DNA of 5,664 bases. Source: Bacillota bacterium. GTDB lineage: Bacteria > Bacillota > Clostridia > Tissierellales > Sedimentibacteraceae. The stretch is from contig JAFACY010000209.1 in assembly GCA_023425285.1 (NCBI GenBank), positions 1-5,664 on the forward strand, given 5' to 3'. Under the pieces are notes generated by a model, which was given only the letters and a program-made list of their open reading frames with translations, was not told the DNA's origin and made no database searches. Below are positions 1 to 4,841 of this stretch, in pieces; the stretch's first letter is position 1, and each line of letters opens with the position of its first letter. The position numbers and the translations under genes are program-made.

Positions 1-803
1 AATGGATTATATTCATAATCAGATAATTTAAAGCTGTCCACCGTGAATTTATAAAAGTCATCAATATTTTTATCAATCGTTAAAACAGGTGCTTCATGTT
101 CTTTTTGCTCTATAAGCTCTTCTATTATGGGAACATGTCTGTCGTATATGTGTGCATCTGCTATGACATGCACCAGCTCTCCTGCCTTCAGACCGCTTAT
201 ATGTGCCATCATATGTACTAAGATCGAATACTGGACAACATTCCAGTTATTAGCTGCCAGAACATCCTGCGAACGCTGATTCAATATGGCGTTTAACTTA
301 TCGCCGGACACATTGAATGTCATGCTGTAAGCACACGGATACAGATGCATATCGTGAAGATCCTGAAAATTATATATGTTCGTCATGATTCTTCTGCTTG
401 TCGGGTTATTTTTCAAATCAAATATAACTCTGTCGACCTGATCAAACTCCCCTTCTTTATACTTGTGCTTTATACCCAGCTGATAACCGTAAGCCTTACC
501 TATCGAACCGCTTTCATCCGCCCATGCATCCCATATGCGGCTGTTTAAATCATTGACGTTGTTTGATTTTTTCTGCCATATCCACAATAGTTCATCAACG
601 GCAGCATTAAAGTTTGTTTTTCTCAGCGTCAATAAAGGAAAGCTTTCCTGTAAATCGTATCGGTTAACTATGCCGAACTTCTTGATCGTATGAGCCGGAG
701 TTCCGTCCTCCCATTTAGGTCTTACATCATAATCATTATCCCAAACACCGTTTGTAAGTATATCCTTGCACATATTTATAAATAATTTATCTGCTGTACT
801 CAT
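1..803 (-). CDS. thyA: Thymidylate synthase ThyA, C-terminus cut by the window edge
   Basis: Makes dTMP from dUMP using 5,10-methylenetetrahydrofolate, in the cytoplasm, as the last step of de novo thymidylate synthesis. I read 267 complete codons. The start is the ATG at 801-803, behind GGAGG at 808-812. Visible motifs are the DGTPAHT segment near the N-terminus, ELLWIWQ, the catalytic cysteine C157 in LYPCAYS, the phosphate-binding RSQD at R177-D180 and NVVQYS after it. The cysteine is followed by Ala rather than the His of E. coli-type ThyA, and the ELLWIWQ...NDVNDLN-like region matches the B. subtilis ThyA subtype, which also has PCxY. The frame is open to the left edge and ends in ...DYEYNP, so probably only about 10-15 residues are missing. 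It is not the flavin-dependent ThyX. Identification is firm; the end is not visible. Confidence 0.96.
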   Translation of the reverse strand, partial: MSTADKLFINMCKDILTNGVWDNDYDVRPKWEDGTPAHTIKKFGIVNRYDLQESFPLLTLRKTNFNAAVDELLWIWQKKSNNVNDLNSRIWDAWADESGSIGKAYGYQLGIKHKYKEGEFDQVDRVIFDLKNNPTSRRIMTNIYNFQDLHDMHLYPCAYSMTFNVSGDKLNAILNQRSQDVLAANNWNVVQYSILVHMMAHISGLKAGELVHVIADAHIYDRHVPIIEELIEQKEHEAPVLTIDKNIDDFYKFTVDSFKLSDYEYNP

Positions 804-825
804 TGCTCCTCCGCAAATTCTATAA

Positions 826-855
826 TATATAATTATATAATATACGGACTGCCAA
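826..855 (-). promoter_or_regulatory. Possible thyA promoter
   Basis: Reading the minus strand, TTGGCA (850-855) is followed 18 bp later by TATATA (826-831), inside a very AT-rich tract. Transcription would begin about 15 nt before the thyA start codon, which leaves just enough room for the ribosome binding site. The AT-rich tract offers other -10-like hexamers, including TATAAT at 832-837, but that one has no -35 partner at normal distance. This is a weak call. Confidence 0.3.
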
Positions 856-879
856 TACAAGCTAATAATAAGCAAAAAT

Positions 880-938
880 AATGTCATTCTGAGCGCTGCT
901 GTTTTTAAGATTATCCGCAGTATCTCTGAATGACAATT
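880..938. repeat. Degenerate CATTCTGAG-type palindromic intergenic repeat
   Basis: Two arms face each other: TGTCATTCTGAGCGCTGC at 882-899 and GCAGTATCTCTGAATGACA at 917-935. They pair as 8 bp (TGTCATTC), one mismatch, 3 bp (GAG/CTC), an internal loop and then CTGC/GCAG, around a loop of 17 nt. The outer arm TGTCATTCTGAGCG resembles a widespread bacterial intergenic palindrome whose full form continues as a GAAGCGAAGAATC-type arm; here the centre has diverged. It lies between the 64-residue gene and thyA. It could act as a weak minus-strand terminator because T-rich sequence follows, but there is no clean T-run. The pairing is seen; the family assignment is from memory. Confidence 0.6.
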
Positions 939-950
939 GTCTTTGTATAT

Positions 951-1145
951 TTATTTCATAGAATTCCGGTTTATAAAATTCTTTATTTGCATTTTTTGTT
1001 CAAATCCCTTTACCCTCATTGCCTCAGACTCTTCACTTTCAAAGTTCTTAAAATATATGGACATTTCTCCGTCCTTGATATCGTCATACCTTATACACCT
1101 GAAGCCGTTATCGTACATTTCTTTTATTTTCTCAAATTCGTTCAT
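951..1145 (-). CDS. Unrecognised small protein of 64 residues
   Basis: I do not recognise this protein. It starts at ATG 1143-1145, about 5 nt after a purine-rich GGGGAGAG ribosome binding site at roughly 1151-1158, and ends at TAA (951-953). The product is soluble, highly charged and free of transmembrane or signal segments. An acidic first two-thirds, with a FESEESEAMRV stretch, is followed by a basic tail (KMQIKNFINRNSMK). The good ribosome binding site and charged composition favour a real gene over a chance frame. The overlapping plus-strand frames are hydrophobic and lack convincing start signals. It sits alone between the HAD gene terminator and a palindromic repeat, in the same direction as thyA. 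No promoter with clean -35 and -10 boxes could be picked out in the AT-rich 1146-1212 region. Confidence 0.62.
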   Translation of the reverse strand: MNEFEKIKEMYDNGFRCIRYDDIKDGEMSIYFKNFESEESEAMRVKGFEQKMQIKNFINRNSMK

Positions 1146-1213
1146 AATTCTCTCCCCTTACGTTATATATACATAATATTCCCCGTTTATACTAAATTAT
1201 GACTAAATTTGAG

Positions 1214-1248
1214 AAAAAAATATCTCATGAATTATAAAAGCAATTCAT
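1214..1248 (-). terminator. AT-rich intrinsic terminator after the HAD gene
   Basis: On the minus strand, a 7-bp stem (ATGAATT 1242-1248 with AATTCAT 1227-1233) encloses an 8-nt loop. Seven uninterrupted T residues (1214-1220) follow after a 6-nt gap. It starts just past the HAD stop codon at 1253. The stem has only one G-C pair, so it would be weak, but the placement and T-run fit a terminator. Confidence 0.5.
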
Positions 1249-1252
1249 AAGA

Positions 1253-2020
1253 TTATGCTGTCCACAATTCTCTTGTTTCGTAGCTTTCCTCATCCAGAGA
1301 GCAAAGAACTTCATCATCAAAAAGCGAATTAACGGAAGGTATTATAACATCACTTACATCCTTCAAATTAATTTTACAGCTCACTCCCGACAAAACACCG
1401 ACACCTATGGCTCCGGAGTTTTTGGCAAACATCATATCATAATATGAGTCTCCAACTATGGCAACCTCTTCAGGCTTTAATCCGTACATACTGCAGAATC
1501 TTTCGCACACATCCTTGTGAGGCTTCAATTTCATAACACCGTCATTGGAGCCTACAAAGTCAAAGGCATTATGAAGCATCAGTCTGTCGATCATGTGCAT
1601 TGCCGACTGATATGAATCCGCCGTCGCAAGCCCCATTTTAATACCTTTGGAGCTCAGATGCTCATACAAAGCCATAATATCAGCCAATGGCTTATATTTA
1701 ACTTCATCACTTAAAACCTCGTCTCTGATTATCTCGATCACATGCTTCTTAAACGGCTCTAATTCTATATCTCTGTACTTACTCAACACAAAATGAAGCT
1801 CAGCCGCCACATCCTCATGAGATCTGTTCGCCAATGCTCCAAACGGTTCAGCGGTATTTCCCTTTATGCCTATAGATTTTTTAAGCTCGCAAAAAATATT
1901 ATCGTCCTCTATGCCATATTCATTCATAAGCTTTTTAATTGTGTTGACCGTCGCATCTATCCATAAGGAAAAATCTATTAAGGTTCCATCCTTATCAAAC
2001 AATATTCCTTTTATCATCAT
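1253..2020 (-). CDS. HAD-superfamily phosphatase (phosphoglycolate phosphatase-like)
   Basis: A cytoplasmic haloacid-dehalogenase-fold hydrolase that should remove phosphate from a small phosphorylated metabolite using Mg2+ and an aspartyl-phosphate intermediate. Numbered from the first ATG (255 residues), motif I is FDKDGT with nucleophile D9 and acid D11. Motif II is LAT at L131-T133, motif III is the lysine of KLKP at K166, and motif IV is GDSYYD with D191 and D195. The span from about residue 17 to 110 between motifs I and II fits a helical C1 cap, as in Gph/PGPase-like members. Two adjacent ATGs follow the AGGAGGTG ribosome binding site; the second (2015-2017) has the more usual spacing, giving MIKGILFDKDGT and 254 residues. 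Substrate cannot be told from sequence. A repeat copy lies just upstream and a weak terminator downstream. Confidence 0.92.
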   Translation of the reverse strand: MMIKGILFDKDGTLIDFSLWIDATVNTIKKLMNEYGIEDDNIFCELKKSIGIKGNTAEPFGALANRSHEDVAAELHFVLSKYRDIELEPFKKHVIEIIRDEVLSDEVKYKPLADIMALYEHLSSKGIKMGLATADSYQSAMHMIDRLMLHNAFDFVGSNDGVMKLKPHKDVCERFCSMYGLKPEEVAIVGDSYYDMMFAKNSGAIGVGVLSGVSCKINLKDVSDVIIPSVNSLFDDEVLCSLDEESYETRELWTA

Positions 2021-2030
2021 TTCACCTCCT
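2021..2030 (-). promoter_or_regulatory. Ribosome binding site of the HAD gene, two possible starts
   Basis: The minus strand reads AGGAGGTGAA directly before ATGATG. AGGAGG is 4 nt from the first ATG (2018-2020) and 7 nt from the second (2015-2017). The second spacing is nearer the optimum, so translation may begin one codon later than the longest frame. Confidence 0.7.
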
Positions 2031-2036
2031 TCTTAC

Positions 2037-2090
2037 GGGGACATTTCCCCTATCCTCATAGACTATCCCTATATAAGGGATGTGTCGCCC
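2037..2090. repeat. GGGGACA-ended palindromic repeat, copy A
   Basis: The element starts with GGGGACATTTCCCCTAT and ends with ATAAGGGATGTGTCGCCC. The inner arms TCCCCTAT and ATAAGGGA pair at 7 of 8 positions, and the outer GGGGACA pairs imperfectly with TGTCGCCC. Its central AGACTATCCCTA (2060-2071) is identical in copy B (4473-4484), and both copies are followed on the right by TTCCTAT. An alternative perfect hairpin exists inside it: ATCCCT (2065-2070) with AGGGAT (2076-2081), 5-nt loop. In the minus-strand direction it sits about 17 nt before the HAD start codon, so it would be in the 5' untranslated region of that gene. Confidence 0.8.
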
Positions 2091-2099
2091 TTCCTATCA

Positions 2100-2128
2100 T
2101 TGGTAGTTTTATTATATTTAAATATATT
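2100..2128 (+). promoter_or_regulatory. Candidate promoter of the cis-prenyltransferase gene
   Basis: TTGGTA (2100-2105) and TATATT (2123-2128) are separated by exactly 17 bp and match the sigma-A boxes at 4 of 6 and 5 of 6 positions. Transcription would start near 2135, giving a leader of about 65 nt. A second weaker pair, TTGGAA (2139-2144) with TAAATA (2162-2167), also has 17-bp spacing. Confidence 0.45.
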
Positions 2129-2139
2129 CAAATTGTGCT
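2111..2139 (-). promoter_or_regulatory. Possible divergent promoter of the HAD gene
   Basis: On the minus strand a perfect TATAAT lies at 2111-2116, with AGCACA (2134-2139) 17 bp upstream; that -35 matches at only 3 of 6 positions. If used, the HAD transcript would carry the whole palindromic repeat copy A in its leader. This would overlap the plus-strand promoter candidate, so the two could compete. Confidence 0.3.
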
Positions 2140-2199
2140 TGGAATAATTGCGCCATTATTGTAAATAATACCAATATTACATAGAAAGGTTGTGTTTAT

Positions 2200-2841
2200 A
2201 TGCGGACACCAAGACATATAGGTCTCATACCTGACGGGAACAGAAGGTGGGCACAGGATAAGGGGCTAAATAAACAGGACGGTTACTATTATGGTCTTGA
2301 CCCGGGGCTTGCAGCCTTGAAATTAGCACAGGAATATGGGATTGAAGAAATTACATATTACGGCTTTACCACCGACAACTGCAAAAGACCCAGGGTTCAG
2401 ATCGAATCCTTTGTAAAGGCATGCGTTGATGCAGTCAATATAATTGCAAAAGAAAATGTGTCGCTGCTTGTCCTTGGTAATACCAAATCATCCGTATTTC
2501 CTAATGAATTATTAAAATATACCACAAGAACAAATATAGGAAGCGGCGGAACAAAGGTTAATTTTTTAGTGAATTATGGGTGGGACTGGGATATATCAAG
2601 TATTAACGTAAGTACATCAGACCGCAGAACAATAATGGACGGTCTTCACTCAAGGGATATTTCGAGAATTGACCTGATTTTGAGATGGGGAGGCAGAAAA
2701 AGATTGTCGGGATTTCTTCCGGTTCAATCTGTTTATTCAGATATTTATACAATTGATGATATGTGGCCTGATTTCACACCGGAACAATTTCATAAAGCAA
2801 TGAAATGGTATAACGCTCAGGATGTAACATTGGGGGGATAA
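2200..2841 (+). CDS. Divergent cis-prenyltransferase (UppS family)
   Basis: The family condenses isopentenyl diphosphate onto an allylic diphosphate in Z configuration, classically making undecaprenyl diphosphate for cell-wall carriers. Motifs in order, with E. coli UppS equivalents: PDGNRRWA with catalytic D12 (D26); GYYYG at G28-G32 where the family has GHxxG, so Y29 replaces H43; TTDNCKRP with N60 (N74) and R63 (R77); NYGWDWD where NYGGRxx is usual; RWGGRKRLSGF with R162, R168 and S170 (R194, R200, S202); D181 in place of E213; and MWPDF. The diphosphate-binding residues are kept but several flanking ones are not. At 213 residues it is shorter than the usual 240-250. It stands alone, not beside cdsA or dxr as the housekeeping uppS often does, so it is probably a paralogue. 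The start follows AAAGG with a 10-nt gap, and an in-frame TAG lies at 2182-2184. Product chain length is unknown. Confidence 0.88.
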   Translation: MRTPRHIGLIPDGNRRWAQDKGLNKQDGYYYGLDPGLAALKLAQEYGIEEITYYGFTTDNCKRPRVQIESFVKACVDAVNIIAKENVSLLVLGNTKSSVFPNELLKYTTRTNIGSGGTKVNFLVNYGWDWDISSINVSTSDRRTIMDGLHSRDISRIDLILRWGGRKRLSGFLPVQSVYSDIYTIDDMWPDFTPEQFHKAMKWYNAQDVTLGG

Positions 2842-2849
2842 TCCCCCCA
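2831..2849. terminator. G6/C6 hairpin shared by two convergent genes
   Basis: TGGGGGGA (2831-2838) pairs perfectly with TCCCCCCA (2842-2849) around a 3-nt loop that is the TAA stop codon of the cis-prenyltransferase gene. The yhbY stop codon begins 3 nt away on the other strand. A terminator role is likely from position and stability. There is no T-run directly after it on either strand; on the plus strand the first T-rich tract (TTATTTTTT) begins near 2867. It may act as a bidirectional barrier or as a 3'-end stabiliser. Confidence 0.5.
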
Positions 2850-2851
2850 TG

Positions 2852-3139
2852 CTATGGTAATTCTATTATTTTTTCTTTAGACTGTCTGTACAAAACAAAT
2901 TTATTGCCTATGCTTTGCACATATTCCGCTCTTACAGCCTCTGCTATTTCATTGGCAGTTTCCTTGGCTTCGAGCATACTGTTGTTTAATACGCTTATTT
3001 TAATCAATTCTCTGGCTGTCAATGCATCATCGATTTGCTTTATAACATTTTCTGTTACGCCGCCCTTTCCGATCTGCATTATTGAATCTATACCGTTGGC
3101 CATTGACTTCAAATAGCTTCTTTGCTTTCCTGTTAGCAT
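2852..3139 (-). CDS. yhbY: YhbY-type CRM-domain RNA-binding protein
   Basis: A 96-residue single-domain CRM protein that associates with pre-50S particles and is thought to help large-subunit assembly (YhbY in E. coli, YqeI in B. subtilis). The start MLTGKQRSYLKSMA is the family's usual N-terminus. The CRM signature IGKGGVTENVIKQIDDAL follows at about residues 22-40, then LIKISVLNN and a C-terminal strand with FVLYRQ. The frame stays open for 15 further codons into obgE (to 3184), but the family start and the AGGAG at 3145-3149 fix the ATG at 3137-3139. The gene lies 10 nt after the obgE stop, so the two are almost certainly co-transcribed and perhaps translationally coupled. In many Clostridia nadD and yqeK follow here; instead a convergent gene ends the unit. 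Confidence 0.95.
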   Translation of the reverse strand: MLTGKQRSYLKSMANGIDSIMQIGKGGVTENVIKQIDDALTARELIKISVLNNSMLEAKETANEIAEAVRAEYVQSIGNKFVLYRQSKEKIIELP

Positions 3140-3144
3140 ATTTT

Positions 3145-3150
3145 CTCCTT
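3145..3150 (-). promoter_or_regulatory. Ribosome binding site fixing the yhbY start
   Basis: AGGAG lies directly after the obgE stop codon on the minus strand, 5 nt before ATG 3137-3139. It supports the 96-residue protein over the longer open frame. Confidence 0.75.
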
Positions 3151-4424
3151 TAATCCACGAAGTCAAACTCAACTCCGCAGACATTTATTAAATCTCCTTC
3201 TGTTGCACCAAGTGCTCTCAGTCTTTCTATAACGCCCTTGTCTATTAAAACCTTCTGGAAGTTACTGAAGGATTCAAAATCATCAAAGTTGGTTGAATCA
3301 ACCAATCTCTCAAGGAAATCACCCTCTGCAAGATAATAATCCTCTTCCTTGGTTACAATGATGGTATCTCGTTCCTTTCTGTCATAGAAGCTTTCAACTT
3401 CCTGTTCGTCAACAAAATCAATTTCCTCTTCAATCTGAGTCAATCTTTCATATGCACGCTTCTTTAACAAATCAAGCCCGTCACCCGTAGCCGCCGAAAC
3501 CTCTATGATTTCATATTTATCTGAAAATTCTTTTTTGATTCTTTCTAAATTTTCCTGAGCCTCAGGCAAATCGATTTTGTTGAGCACTATTATCTGCGAT
3601 TTATCTATCAGCTTATCACTGTACTGCTTCAGCTCTTCATTTATTTTATAAAAATCCTCAACGGGATCTCTGTCCTCTTGTCCGGACGCATCAATTACAT
3701 GAAGCAAAAGCCTCGTTCTTTCCACATGTCTTAAAAACTCAAGACCCAAGCCTGCTCCCTCGGATGCACCCTCAATAAGACCGGGTATGTCAGCAAGAAC
3801 GTAGCTGTGACCTTCTCCTATACTTACAACTCCCAAATTCGGCTTAAGGGTTGTGAAGTGGTAATTTGCAATTTTGGGTTTGGCACTGGTTATCGTGGCA
3901 AGTATGGTTGATTTTCCCACATTAGGAAAGCCGACTAAGCCAACGTCCGCAAGGAGCTTCAGTTCAAGAATTATTTCCCTGTCATCGCCCTTTGTTCCCG
4001 GCTCTGCAAAGCGCGGAGTACGTCTTATGGAATTTTTGAATCTTGTATTTCCTTTTCCGCCTCTGCCGCCTCTTGCAACAACAAATTGCTGTCCGTGAGT
4101 TTTTAAGTCCGCAAGTATAATATTTGTTTCTTCATCCTTAACCAACGTCCCGGTAGGTACCCTTAATACGAGGTCCTTGCCGTCTGATCCGTACTGTTTT
4201 TTTCCTCTTCCGTCTTCTCCGTTTTCTGCCTGATAATGCCTTTTATATCTGAAATCCATCAGTGTCCTCAGACCCTCATCGGCTTCTAAAATGATGCTTC
4301 CCCCGTCTCCGCCGTCTCCGCCGTCAGGTCCGCCCATTGGTACATATTTTTCACGTCTGAAAGCAACGCTGCCGTTTCCGCCTTTGCCGGCCTTAACACT
4401 GATTTTTGCTATGTCTATAAACAT
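3150..4424 (-). CDS. obgE: Obg-family GTPase, ribosome assembly
   Basis: A 424-residue GTPase that binds the 50S subunit and takes part in its late assembly and in stress signalling; B. subtilis Obg has 428 residues. The N-terminal Obg domain spans about 1-158 and is glycine-rich (GGPDGGDGGDGG at 31-42, GGRGGKGN at 119-126). The G domain has G1 GFPNVGKST at 165-173, switch I TT at 191-192, G3 DIPG at 212-215, G4 NKID at 282-285 and G5 SAA at 310-312. A C-terminal OCT domain covers about 345-424, as in B. subtilis Obg, so nothing is truncated. The start MFIDIAKISVKAG is the family norm, behind GAGG (4430-4433). Upstream, a terminator and repeat copy B separate it from rpmA, so it may have its own promoter, though none is obvious. 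yhbY follows after 10 nt. Confidence 0.98.
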   Translation of the reverse strand: MFIDIAKISVKAGKGGNGSVAFRREKYVPMGGPDGGDGGDGGSIILEADEGLRTLMDFRYKRHYQAENGEDGRGKKQYGSDGKDLVLRVPTGTLVKDEETNIILADLKTHGQQFVVARGGRGGKGNTRFKNSIRRTPRFAEPGTKGDDREIILELKLLADVGLVGFPNVGKSTILATITSAKPKIANYHFTTLKPNLGVVSIGEGHSYVLADIPGLIEGASEGAGLGLEFLRHVERTRLLLHVIDASGQEDRDPVEDFYKINEELKQYSDKLIDKSQIIVLNKIDLPEAQENLERIKKEFSDKYEIIEVSAATGDGLDLLKKRAYERLTQIEEEIDFVDEQEVESFYDRKERDTIIVTKEEDYYLAEGDFLERLVDSTNFDDFESFSNFQKVLIDKGVIERLRALGATEGDLINVCGVEFDFVD

Positions 4425-4444
4425 ACTTTCCTCACTTTTCTATT

Positions 4445-4501
4445 GGGGACATTCCCCTAAGCCTTACCTCAGAGACTATCCCTACTTAGGGGTGTGTCCC
4501 C
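4445..4501. repeat. GGGGACA-ended palindromic repeat, copy B
   Basis: This is the better-preserved copy. Outer arms GGGGACA (4445-4451) and TGTCCCC (4495-4501) pair over 7 bp, a 2-nt by 2-nt internal loop follows, then CCCCTAAG (4454-4461) pairs with CTTAGGGG (4485-4492) over 8 bp. The loop holds AGACTATCCCTA (4473-4484), shared with copy A. It occupies most of the gap between the rpmA terminator and obgE, ending about 20 nt before the obgE start codon. Both copies have the same orientation relative to the downstream minus-strand gene. Confidence 0.85.
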
Positions 4502-4513
4502 TTTCCTATATAC

Positions 4514-4537
4514 AAAAAACCTACCGTAAAGGTAGGT
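4514..4537 (-). terminator. Intrinsic terminator of the rplU-prp-rpmA unit
   Basis: On the minus strand, ACCTACC (4531-4537) and GGTAGGT (4519-4525) form a perfect 7-bp stem with a 5-nt loop. Six T residues (4514-4519) follow immediately, the first pairing in the stem. It begins 9 nt after the rpmA stop codon. This is a canonical Rho-independent terminator. Confidence 0.88.
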
Positions 4538-4545
4538 ACATTGTT

Positions 4546-4839
4546 TTATGCTTCTAATTCATAAGGATATACACTTACTTGCTTTCTTTGCTTGTCTTTT
4601 CTTTCGAACTTAACTTTTCCGTCAACTTTTGCAAATAATGTATCATCACTTCCGATACCAACATTTAATCCCGGGTGAAGCTTAGTTCCTCTTTGTCTAA
4701 CAAGAATGTTTCCTGCTAATACAAATTGACCGTCAGTTCTCTTAACTCCCAACCTTTTGGAATTGCTGTCACGACCGTTTTTAGAGCTACCAACACCTTT
4801 TTTATGTGCGAATAACTGTAAGTTTAATTTTAAAAACAT
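4546..4839 (-). CDS. rpmA: 50S ribosomal protein L27, with cleavable N-terminal extension
   Basis: L27 sits near the peptidyl-transferase centre, its N-terminal tail reaching the P site. The 97-residue protein begins MFLKLNLQLF and then AHKKG. In Firmicutes this short extension is removed by Prp between F and A (here F10 and A11), exposing the functional tail; the Prp gene is directly upstream. The body KNGRDSNSKRLGVKRTDGQFV...RQRGTKLHPG...DDTLFAKVDG...KQVSVYP is typical and complete. The start follows GAGGAGGTG at 4845-4853, which is also the coding sequence for the last residues of Prp. The prp stop and the rpmA start are separated by 2 nt, so translation is probably coupled. An intrinsic terminator follows. 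Confidence 0.98.
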   Translation of the reverse strand: MFLKLNLQLFAHKKGVGSSKNGRDSNSKRLGVKRTDGQFVLAGNILVRQRGTKLHPGLNVGIGSDDTLFAKVDGKVKFERKDKQRKQVSVYPYELEA

Positions 4840-4841
4840 GT

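Noticed and set aside
345..548. Plus-strand open frame of 67 codons inside thyA
   Set aside because: It lies opposite the clear ThyA reading frame, has no ribosome binding site and its translation shows no family features.
930..1202. Two overlapping plus-strand open frames opposite the small gene
   Set aside because: Their products are Phe/Tyr/Ile-rich, as expected from the antisense of an AT-rich charged gene. They begin inside the palindromic repeat and lack start signals. The minus-strand frame has a good ribosome binding site.
1866..2147. Plus-strand open frame of 93 codons crossing the HAD start and repeat copy A
   Set aside because: It runs antisense to the HAD N-terminus and then through a non-coding palindrome, with no ribosome binding site.
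2155..2169. Small hairpin ATTATT-GTA-AATAAT before the cis-prenyltransferase gene
   Set aside because: It has six A-T pairs with a 3-nt loop, too weak to call a regulatory element in such AT-rich sequence.
3140..3184. Longer yhbY starting at 3184
   Set aside because: The extra 15 codons overlap the obgE C-terminus, are absent from the family, and the ribosome binding site points to ATG 3137-3139.
4291..4557. Plus-strand open frame of 88 codons rich in proline
   Set aside because: It is the antisense of the glycine-rich Obg domain, then the repeat and the rpmA terminator. The proline runs are the complement of GGN codons.
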